Assembly (NCBI GenBank): GCA_965205995.1
Contig: OZ242200.1
Location: 1,116,001 to 1,180,000, forward strand
Direction of reading: 5' to 3'
Length of the DNA: 64,000 nucleotides
Source: MPNO01 sp965205995
GTDB taxonomy: Bacteria; Pseudomonadota; Alphaproteobacteria; MPNO01
This document shows, one piece after another, positions 57,347 to 64,000 of this stretch. Numbering within the stretch: position 1 is the stretch's first letter; each line of letters starts with the position of its first letter. A program made the position numbers and the translations under genes. The notes under the pieces are model-generated. The model ran no database searches. It worked only from the letters and a program-made list of their open reading frames with translations, and had not been told where the DNA came from.

Positions 57347-58384
57347 CTATTGCCTGAGCGCGCGGCCGAGATCGGCCTGGCGGTTGGGCTTGCCCGGAAT
57401 GTACATCAGCGGCTTCAGCCTGTCGTGGTACTCGGACCGCGTCTTGAGCTCCTTCCAGATCTCCTGATGCGCGATGTCGAGATAGCGCGCCGCGGCGTTG
57501 CCCTTGAGGACGATGTCCTTCACGCCCGCGGCCATCACCATCTTGTCCTCCGCCTTGCGCTGGGTCTCGATCCAGTGCACCGAGGTGGTCTCGTACTCCT
57601 TCGCGAGGGCGGTCATCGCGTCCCGCTTTTCCTTCGCCAGCTTGTTCCAGCTATCGGCGTGGACCGTCACCACCGTGTTGGTCTGGTAAAAGTTCGGCTG
57701 CACCCGGAACTTGATGATCTTGTGCACGCCGAGCGGAACGATCGAGATGTCGGTGAAGCCGAAACCGTCGACCGTGCCGCGCTGCAGCGCGGTGAAGACC
57801 TCGGACGACTTGATGTTGATGGTCGTCGCCCCGAGCGCCCGGAACAGCGGCCGGTAGGTGCCGGTCGCGCGCATCTTCAACCCCGTAAAATCGGGCACGC
57901 CGTCCTTGTCGAATTTCGGCATCTTGAGGAGATAGGCGTTGTAGGAGGTCATGTTCTCGCCCCAGGCCAGCAGATGCGCGCCGGCCTTCTTGAGATAGAT
58001 CTCCTGGAGGATCTCCCAGGCGCCGTTGGCGCGCAGCGCCTTCGGACCCTGGTTGGCGGCGAGGATGGCGTAGCCCTCGGGCACGGTACCGATATAGTAG
58101 GCGGTCGGGCTGTGCAGCACGTTGAACTGGCCCCGTCTCAGCGCGGTGACGGCCTTGCGCGGCGGCACGATCTCCTGGCCGCCGAGATACTTGATCTCGA
58201 TCTTGCCCTTGAAGCGTTCATTGGCCGGGTTGAGATAGTTGGTCTTGAAGCTGACCACCAGCACGTTGTTCTGGTCGAGCGAGGTGACCGCGTTGAGCTT
58301 GTCGGCCATCGCGGCGGCCGTGCCGATCCCGGCCGTCATGGCGGCCGCTGCGACCAAGCCGGTCAGTGCGAATCGTGTTTTCAT
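57347..58384 (-). CDS. TRAP-type substrate-binding protein, first of three tandem paralogues
   Basis: A 345-residue periplasmic receptor (signal peptide MKTRFALTGLVAAAAM with likely cleavage after GTAAAMA). Landmarks shared with its two neighbours are GGQEIVPPRKAVTALRRGQF, SPTAYYIGTVPEGYA, RATGTYRPLFRALGATTIN and the C-terminal LMYIPGKPNRQADLGRAL. ATG 58384 is chosen because GGAG lies nine bases before it. Being next to dctQM it is the likely primary receptor. Confidence 0.9.
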   Translation of the reverse strand: MKTRFALTGLVAAAAMTAGIGTAAAMADKLNAVTSLDQNNVLVVSFKTNYLNPANERFKGKIEIKYLGGQEIVPPRKAVTALRRGQFNVLHSPTAYYIGTVPEGYAILAANQGPKALRANGAWEILQEIYLKKAGAHLLAWGENMTSYNAYLLKMPKFDKDGVPDFTGLKMRATGTYRPLFRALGATTINIKSSEVFTALQRGTVDGFGFTDISIVPLGVHKIIKFRVQPNFYQTNTVVTVHADSWNKLAKEKRDAMTALAKEYETTSVHWIETQRKAEDKMVMAAGVKDIVLKGNAAARYLDIAHQEIWKELKTRSEYHDRLKPLMYIPGKPNRQADLGRALRQ

Positions 58385-58496
58385 TTTCGTCATCTCCAGT
58401 TTCGGTTCACGTAACGCGGCCAAGAGCGGCGTGCCGCGTCAACAACTCCCGCATGTCGATAGCGCTATCGGCCAACCGCCGCCGTCCTGCGGCGCC

Positions 58497-59534
58497 CTAT
58501 TTCCGGAGCGCGCGGCCGAGATCGGCCTGCCGGTTGGGCTTGCCCGGGATGTACATCAGCGGCCGCAGCCTGTCGTGGTACTCGGACCGCTCCTTGAGCT
58601 CTTTCCAGATCTCCCCGTGAGCGATGTCGAGATAGCGCGCCGCCGCCTTGCCCTGGAGCACGAGGTCCTTCACCCCCGCGGCCATCACAACCTTGTCCTC
58701 TGCGCTCCGTTCCTTCTCCATCCAGTGCACCGACGTGGTCTCGTATGTCTTGGCGAGGTCGGTGAGCATGTCCTTCTTCTCTCGTGCCAGCTTGTTCCAC
58801 GTATCGGCGTGGATCGTCAGCACGGTGTTCGATTGGTAGTAGCCCGGCTGGATCCGGAACTTGGCCACCTTGTGCAGTCCGAGCGGCACCAGCGCGACAT
58901 CGATCCAGCCGAACCCGTCGACAGTGCCGCGCTGTACCGCGGTGAAGATCTCGGACGACTTGATGTTGATGGTGGTCGCGCCGAGCGCCCGGAACAGCGG
59001 CCGGTAGGTGCCGGTCGCGCGCATCTTCAACCCCGTCAGATCGGGCACGCCATCCTTGTCGAATTTCGGCATCTTCATGAGAAACGTGTTGTAGGACGTC
59101 ATGTTCTCGCCCCAGGCCAGCAGATGCGCGCCGGCCTTCTTGAGATAAGCCTCTTGAAGGATCTCCCAGCCGCCGTTGGCGCGCAGCGCCGTCGGACCCT
59201 GATTTGCGGCCTGGAGCGCATACCCCTCGGGAACGGTGCCGATATAATACGCGGTCGGGCTGTGCAGCGCGCTGAACTGGCCCCGCCTGAGCGCGGTCAC
59301 CGCCTTGCGCGGCGGCACGATCTCCTGGCCGCCGAGGAACTTGATCTCGATCTTGCCCTTGAAGCGCTCGTTGGCCGGTTTCATGAAGTTTTCGCGGAAA
59401 CTGATCTGAATCTGGTTGCCCTGGGTGAGCGTACCGACCGCGGTAAGCGTGTCGACCATTGCCGACGCCGTGCCGATCCCGGCTGTCATGGCAGAGGCTG
59501 CCGCCAAGCCGGTCAGTGCGATGCGTGTCTTCAT
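58497..59534 (-). CDS. TRAP-type substrate-binding protein, second tandem paralogue
   Basis: A 345-residue receptor very similar to the preceding gene over its full length, including GGQEIVPPRKAVTALRRGQF and the C-terminal GKPNRQADLGRALRK. A signal peptide is present (MKTRIALTGLAAASAM). Differences cluster in the N-terminal part (NQIQISFRENFMKPANERF) and around the central ligand region (GFGWIDVALVPLGLHKVAKF), as expected if specificity has diverged after tandem duplication. GGAGAGGGAGCC lies before ATG 59534. Confidence 0.9.
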   Translation of the reverse strand: MKTRIALTGLAAASAMTAGIGTASAMVDTLTAVGTLTQGNQIQISFRENFMKPANERFKGKIEIKFLGGQEIVPPRKAVTALRRGQFSALHSPTAYYIGTVPEGYALQAANQGPTALRANGGWEILQEAYLKKAGAHLLAWGENMTSYNTFLMKMPKFDKDGVPDLTGLKMRATGTYRPLFRALGATTINIKSSEIFTAVQRGTVDGFGWIDVALVPLGLHKVAKFRIQPGYYQSNTVLTIHADTWNKLAREKKDMLTDLAKTYETTSVHWMEKERSAEDKVVMAAGVKDLVLQGKAAARYLDIAHGEIWKELKERSEYHDRLRPLMYIPGKPNRQADLGRALRK

Positions 59535-59655
59535 GGCTCCCTCTCCTTTTTGGGTGCTTCGATTGGAGCAAGTCCGGGTTACGCAAGCAATGCCGGAGAT
59601 TCCGGCCGGCCGCGCCTGCCGCCGCCGTATCGTTTCCCTCGTTTCCGCCGGCGCC

Positions 59656-60690
59656 CTATTGCCGCAGCGCGCGGCCGATATCGACCTGCCGGTTGGGCTT
59701 TCCGGGGATATACATCAGCGGCTTCAGCTTGTCGTGGTAGTCGGAGCGCTCCTTGAGCTGCGTCCAGATCTCCTGGTGGGCGAGATCCAGATACCGCTCG
59801 GCGGTCCCGCCGCTCAGCGCGATGTCCTTCACGCCGGCCGCGTGCAGGATCTTCTCCTCCTTCGCACGCTCGCCTTCGAGCCAGTGGATCGATGTGGTCT
59901 CGTATTCGAGAGCCTGAGCCTTGAGGAAGCCCTGCTGCGCCTTGGTCAGGGACTTCCAGACCCCCGGGTTGATCGTCAATACCTGGTTGGTCTGGTAGAA
60001 GTTCGGGGTAACCCGGTATTTCAGCAGGTTTTGCCACCCCTGCGGCACGAGCCCGACATCGGGCCAGCCGACCCCCTTCACGGTGCCGCGCTGCAACGCC
60101 GTGAACACCTCGGAGGATTTGATGTTGATCGTCGAGGCTCCGAGCGCCCGGAACAGCGGCCGGTAGGTGCCGGTCGCGCGCATCTTGATCCCCGACAAAT
60201 CGGGCAACCCGTCGGCGCGGAACTTGGGCAATACCGCCAGGTACATGTTGTAGGAGGTCATGCTCTCGCCCCAGGCCAGAAGCACGGCACCCGCCTTCTT
60301 CATGTAGATTTCTTCGAGAACCTCCCAGGCGCCGTTGGCGCGCAGCGCGCGCGGCCCCTGGTTGGCCGCCAGCAGCGCGTAGCCCTCGGGCACGGTGCCG
60401 ATATAGTAGGCGGTCGGGCAGCTCAACAAATCGAACTGGCCTCGCTTCAGCGCGTTTGCCGCCTTTCGCGGCGGCACCACTTCCTGGCCGCCGACATACT
60501 TGATCTTGACCGGACCCTTGGCCTGGTTGGAGGCCTCGAGGTAGTTGCGGACGAAAGACTTCGCGATCGTGTTGGTGAGCTGCAGCGCGGTCACCGCGCC
60601 GAGCTCGTCCTTGGCCGTCGCCGTCGACATCGCCGTTGCCAGCGCGGCGGACGCCGCCGCGAATGCGATCAAGACCTTGTGAGGCTTCAT
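59656..60690 (-). CDS. TRAP-type substrate-binding protein, third tandem paralogue
   Basis: A 344-residue receptor of the same family, more diverged than the other two: GGQEVVPPRKAANALKRGQF, SCPTAYYIGTVPEGYA and LMYIPGKPNRQVDIGRALRQ. The signal peptide (MKPHKVLIAFAAASAALATA) differs. Its promoter region (60691-60948) is shared with the divergent dioxygenase gene. As the first gene of the run it may start the transcript that ends with dctM or the deacetylase gene. Confidence 0.9.
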   Translation of the reverse strand: MKPHKVLIAFAAASAALATAMSTATAKDELGAVTALQLTNTIAKSFVRNYLEASNQAKGPVKIKYVGGQEVVPPRKAANALKRGQFDLLSCPTAYYIGTVPEGYALLAANQGPRALRANGAWEVLEEIYMKKAGAVLLAWGESMTSYNMYLAVLPKFRADGLPDLSGIKMRATGTYRPLFRALGASTINIKSSEVFTALQRGTVKGVGWPDVGLVPQGWQNLLKYRVTPNFYQTNQVLTINPGVWKSLTKAQQGFLKAQALEYETTSIHWLEGERAKEEKILHAAGVKDIALSGGTAERYLDLAHQEIWTQLKERSDYHDKLKPLMYIPGKPNRQVDIGRALRQ

Positions 60691-60948
60691 CGTCGTACTC
60701 CCTTCCGTGGCCGCGCGGGCGCCTGTCCGGCACTATCGCCGGATCGGCCGCGCCAGTAAACCGCCTCTGGCGCCAGCGCTCCGCGGGTCCGCACTCCCTT
60801 GGATATCTATGTATTTTTGTGGCGCCATGCTGGCCATGCGGACCCGCTTCGTCAACACCCAAGCGCCCGGCGATTGCGCCCGATTCGCGGGCTCGCCATA
60901 ATCGCCGTCGACCCGGCCCGGCCCGGAAATCGACGGAGGAAGCCGCCG

Positions 60949-61821
60949 ATGAGCATCGAGATCCTGCCCGCTTCCGAAACGCTCGGGGCCGAGGTTGCCG
61001 GCATCGATCTGAGCGGCCCGATCGATGGCGACGAGGCGGCGCTGCTGCGCCGCGCGTGGCTCGACCATCTGGTCCTGGTGTTCCGCGGCCAGGACATCGA
61101 CCAGCATCGGCAGCTCGCCTTCGCCCGGCTGTTCGGCCAGCCCGGCGGGGTGTTCTCGCCACGCCCGCAGCGCGGGCTCGACGGCGAGAAGCTGGAGCCC
61201 GGCATCATGATGGTCTCCAACATCCGCCGCGACGGCAAGCCGCTCGGCCTCGCCCATGACGGGGAGATGTGGTTCCACTCCGACATGTGCTACGACGAGA
61301 ATCCGCACCAGGCGACAATGCTTTACGCGCTGGAAATCCCGTCGGAGGGCGGCAACACGCTGTTCGCCAACATGTACGCAGCCTATGACCGCCTGTCCGA
61401 CGCGACCAGGCAGCGGATCCGCGGGCGCACCGCGCTGCAGATGCACGAATACCGCCGCACCGACCGGCCGCGTGTGCGCGACGACATGTCGGACGTGCGC
61501 CACTTCTCCCACCCGATCGCCATTGCCCATGGCGAGACCGGGCGCAAGGCGCTCTACGTCAACCGGCTGATGACGGCGCGGATCGACGGCATGGACGAGG
61601 CCGAAAGCGACGCGCTGATCGACGAGCTGCTGGCGGCGAGCGAGGATTCGTCCATCGTCTACGAGCATGTCTGGCAAGTCGGCGATCTGGTGATGTGGGA
61701 CAACCGCTGCGTCACCCACGCGCGCACCGACTTCCCGGAGGCCGAGCGCCGCCTGCTGCGCCGGACCACGACCGAGGGCAGCCGCCCCTTCGAGACCCTG
61801 GAGGAATACGCGGCCGCCTAA
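60949..61821 (+). CDS. TauD/TfdA-family Fe(II)/2-oxoglutarate dioxygenase
   Basis: A 290-residue jelly-roll dioxygenase with the facial triad H110-x-D112 (WFHSDMCYDENP) and H257 (CVTHARTDF) and 2-oxoglutarate-binding Arg in the RRLLRRTT segment. It couples decarboxylation of 2-oxoglutarate to hydroxylation of a substrate, in this family often sulfonates, aryloxyacetates or similar. ATG 60949 follows GGAGGAAGCC; the upstream open frame is not homologous. Its end overlaps the M20 peptidase end by four bases, tail to tail. Confidence 0.9.
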   Translation: MSIEILPASETLGAEVAGIDLSGPIDGDEAALLRRAWLDHLVLVFRGQDIDQHRQLAFARLFGQPGGVFSPRPQRGLDGEKLEPGIMMVSNIRRDGKPLGLAHDGEMWFHSDMCYDENPHQATMLYALEIPSEGGNTLFANMYAAYDRLSDATRQRIRGRTALQMHEYRRTDRPRVRDDMSDVRHFSHPIAIAHGETGRKALYVNRLMTARIDGMDEAESDALIDELLAASEDSSIVYEHVWQVGDLVMWDNRCVTHARTDFPEAERRLLRRTTTEGSRPFETLEEYAAA

Positions 61822-63206
61822 AAAGGCCCGCCCGTCTCCGCCAAATCCCAGAACAGCCCGGCCATGATCGCCAGCCCCTCGCGCGCGACCGGTGCGAGGA
61901 GGTGCTCGTCGGGGGCGTGCTGCGAGCAGCCGGGATAGGAATGCGGCACCCAGATCGTCGGCAGGCCGAGGATGTCGGCGAACACGTCATTGGGCAGCGA
62001 GCCGCCGAGATTGGGCAGCACCACCGGCGGCGCGCCGGCGGTGGCGGCGATCGAGCGCGCAGCCCAGCCCACCCACGGGTTGTCGGGGTCGAGCCTGGTC
62101 GCCGGGAACCGGCCATCCGCGCGGGCGCGCAGCTCGACCTGCGAAAAGCCTTCGCGGTCGAGATGGCGCCGGATCGCGGGGGCGATGTCGTCGGCATCGG
62201 TGCCGGCGACGAAGCGGAGCTGGCAATGGGCGCGCGCCGAGCCGGGGATCGCGTTGACCACGGCCTCCGGCGTCCCGGCATGCAGCGCCAGCACCTCGAA
62301 GCAGTTCCATCCGTAGACCCGCTCCGCCGGGGTCAGGCCGGGCTCGCCCCAGCCCTCGTCCACCGCCGGGCCGTCGGCGCCGCCGGAGACTTCGAGCCCG
62401 GCGAGCGCGCGGCGCACCGAATCGGGCAGCGCCGGGCGCAGCTCGGGCACCAGGATCGCGCCGCGCCGGTCGACGATGCTGGCGATGGCGGCGCTCAGAA
62501 TGGTCGCCGGGTTGGCGAGCGCACCGCCCCAATTGCCCGAATGGTGGGCGCCGGCGCGCAGATCGACGACGAGCTCGACCGGCTCGCCGCCGCGCGAGCC
62601 GAGGAAGATCGTCGGCCGGTCGGGGGCGAGGCGCGGCCCGTCCGAGGCGATGAACAGATCGGCGCCGAGGCGCGCGCGCAGCGCGCCTCCGCAGAGCGCG
62701 CGCAGCCCGGGCGAGCCCACCTCCTCGCCCGTCTCGAACAGGATCTTCATCGAGAAGCCGAGCCCGCCCCGCGCGGCGATCACCGCGGCGAGCGCGCCGA
62801 GATTGACGCTGTGCTGGCCCTTGTTGTCGGCCGTGCCGCGCCCGTAGAGCCGTTCGCCGCGGCGGCTCAGCGTCCACGGGGCGAGCCCGCCGCTCCACCC
62901 GCCGTCGAGGCCCCGCACCACATCGCCATGGGCATAGGAGAGCAGGGTGAGCGCCGCCCCGGGCTCGATCCTCTCGGCGAGCAGGAAGGGCGGGCCGCCG
63001 GGCTCGGGGTTTTCCACCAGCTCGGCGGAGAAGCCGAGCGCGTCCACGGCAGGCGCGATCTCGTCCGCCAAATAGCGCCTGAGCGCCGGACGGGCGGCGT
63101 CTTCCTGGCTGGTCGAGGCGATCGCGACGCGGCGCGCCAGATCTGCCTCGAACCCGCCGTCGTCGAAATAGGCCTCCGCCCGGGCAATCGCCGCCTCGCG
63201 CGTCAT
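61818..63206 (-). CDS. M20-family metallopeptidase / amidohydrolase
   Basis: A 462-residue zinc hydrolase of the M20 family (ArgE/DapE/CPG2-like). The metal ligands are visible in SYAHGDVV, GRGTADNKGQ and ETGEEVGSPGL, followed by the dimerisation domain and the final His in PHSYPGCSQHAPDEH. It cleaves dipeptides or N-acyl amino acids. Its placement next to a uptake and oxygenase block suggests a catabolic amide hydrolase, substrate unknown. Length is normal and the gene appears intact. Confidence 0.88.
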   Translation of the reverse strand: MTREAAIARAEAYFDDGGFEADLARRVAIASTSQEDAARPALRRYLADEIAPAVDALGFSAELVENPEPGGPPFLLAERIEPGAALTLLSYAHGDVVRGLDGGWSGGLAPWTLSRRGERLYGRGTADNKGQHSVNLGALAAVIAARGGLGFSMKILFETGEEVGSPGLRALCGGALRARLGADLFIASDGPRLAPDRPTIFLGSRGGEPVELVVDLRAGAHHSGNWGGALANPATILSAAIASIVDRRGAILVPELRPALPDSVRRALAGLEVSGGADGPAVDEGWGEPGLTPAERVYGWNCFEVLALHAGTPEAVVNAIPGSARAHCQLRFVAGTDADDIAPAIRRHLDREGFSQVELRARADGRFPATRLDPDNPWVGWAARSIAATAGAPPVVLPNLGGSLPNDVFADILGLPTIWVPHSYPGCSQHAPDEHLLAPVAREGLAIMAGLFWDLAETGGPF

Positions 63207-63358
63207 CGGTCTCTCCCCATCTGTGCATATTCGCGCGGCGGACCGGTCGGGGAAAGCCGCCCGGCGGCATAGTGGCCCAGCCCCTCGAATGCTGGCCGGG
63301 CAACGGACCGTCCGATAGAGTATCGGAACGCGACGGACATCGCCGGGACGACCCTCAC

Positions 63359-64000
63359 ATGGTGGAGCGGATAAGGGCGAGGAATATCGGGCCGGTCCGT
63401 GAAGCGGATATCCGTTTCGGCGACCTGACGATCTTCGTCGGGCCGCAGGCGACGGGTAAAAGCATTTTCCTGCAGCTCCTGAAACTGCTCGTGGACAGGC
63501 GTTCGATCCACTGGACGATGCAGCATTACGGCTTGTCTCAGCACGGCGACGCTGACGGTTTTTTCGATCTCTATTTCGGCGAGGGCATGGCGTCGATCTG
63601 GCGGAAGGGGGAGAGCCGCCTTGTCCTCGGAAAGAAACGGACGCAGACCGACCTTACTGACTATGCCCGCCCGGGCCGGGCCGAAAGGCCGGAGAAAATG
63701 TTCTACATCCCGGCGCAGCGGGTGATGAGCCTGCGCGACGGCATGACCCGCCCGTTCACCGATTACCGGGCCGGCGATCCCTTCGTCCTGCGCGATTTCA
63801 GCGACAAGCTGCACTGGATCGTGCAAAACGAAATCGGCCTCGACGAAGATGTCTTTCCGCGTCGGAATCGTTTGGCGGCGGTGCTGCGGGAACCTCTCGA
63901 AGAGCATATTTTCGGCGGGTTCGGGCTGCGCACGGATACCTCGGCGCATCAGCGTCGCCTGGTGCTCAAGTCGAATTCCGGCCGACCCCTGCCTTATCTC
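63359..64000 (+). CDS. AAA/SMC-like ATPase, N-terminal part (cut by window edge)
   Basis: ATG 63359 opens a frame of at least 214 residues that runs off the right end. MVERIRARNIGPVREADI is the usual opening of SMC/RecF-like and OLD-type ATPases, with Walker A GPQATGKS at 28-35. MFYIPAQRVMSLRDG and FVLRDFSDKL follow. I recognise the family only as 'AAA family ATPase'. Many such proteins belong to defence or DNA-repair modules with a partner gene downstream, outside this window. No clear ribosome site was found. Confidence 0.75.
   Translation, partial: MVERIRARNIGPVREADIRFGDLTIFVGPQATGKSIFLQLLKLLVDRRSIHWTMQHYGLSQHGDADGFFDLYFGEGMASIWRKGESRLVLGKKRTQTDLTDYARPGRAERPEKMFYIPAQRVMSLRDGMTRPFTDYRAGDPFVLRDFSDKLHWIVQNEIGLDEDVFPRRNRLAAVLREPLEEHIFGGFGLRTDTSAHQRRLVLKSNSGRPLPYL

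Noticed and set aside
61695..63272. 525-codon plus-strand frame
   Set aside because: Antisense to the M20 peptidase with its clear metal-ligand motifs.

Overview
The window is high-GC DNA from what looks like an alphaproteobacterium (inference). It carries a squalene-hopene cyclase hopanoid locus, an alphaproteobacterial type of GroEL (reads ICKDGVTV, with a GGM-rich tail), a DinB with an N-terminal zinc ribbon, tripartite TRAP and Liv-type ABC uptake systems, and many catabolic oxygenases. No rRNA, tRNA or CRISPR array was seen, and no transcriptional regulator was recognised in the 64 kb.

Layout. 1-5.1 kb: a Rieske ring-hydroxylating oxygenase running off the left edge, a cupin, an amidase and an enolase-superfamily enzyme. 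5.4-17.9 kb: a minus-strand catabolic block with a lone molybdopterin oxidoreductase, a VOC protein, a complete Liv-type ABC importer (LivG, F, M, H and binding protein), an acyl-CoA ligase, a ferritin-like di-iron protein of the PaaA/PaaC type, an SDR on the plus strand and a mesaconyl-CoA-hydratase-like MaoC protein. It reads as uptake, CoA activation, oxygenation and hydration/dehydrogenation of an organic acid whose identity cannot be seen. 18.4-19.8 kb: decayed genes, namely a JAB/MPN protease next to the C-terminal half of a ThiF/E1-like protein (remnant of a bacterial ubiquitin-like conjugation system) and a UPF0060 membrane protein with an in-frame stop. Then a 3'-replaced dinB.

20.9-34.7 kb is the structural centre. 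Two nearly identical 2447-bp inverted arms each carry groES-groEL. They bracket 8.9 kb with an IS1634-type element, an acetoin/pyruvate-dehydrogenase-like E1 operon with a stand-alone lipoyl domain and a lipoate ligase, and a group II intron nested inside the 3' remnant of another group II intron. RecD2-like helicase tails lie on both sides of the introns. Only the right-hand groESL copy has a promoter and an intact CIRCE operator. The arm boundary falls inside the CIRCE, so inversion of the middle segment would move promoter and operator to the other copy.

34.7-37.1 kb holds IstB (IS21), IS3 and IS66 remnants around gfa (formaldehyde activation). 37.4-43.4 kb is a tightly packed minus-strand catabolic operon (small HTH-like protein, Rieske oxygenase, cupin, alpha/beta hydrolase, SDR, TPP enzyme, aspartate dehydrogenase). 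43.5-52.4 kb carries hopanoid genes hpnD, shc, hpnG, hpnH, hpnM, hpnC and hpnB in scrambled orientations, with a TRAP binding protein inserted and hpnE absent. 52.4-63.2 kb is another catabolic/uptake block: a fused LigB-LigA type extradiol dioxygenase, an ACMSD-like amidohydrolase, a NodB-type deacetylase, a TRAP transporter with three tandem paralogous binding proteins, a TauD-type dioxygenase and an M20 peptidase. The window ends in an AAA/SMC-like ATPase that runs off the right edge.
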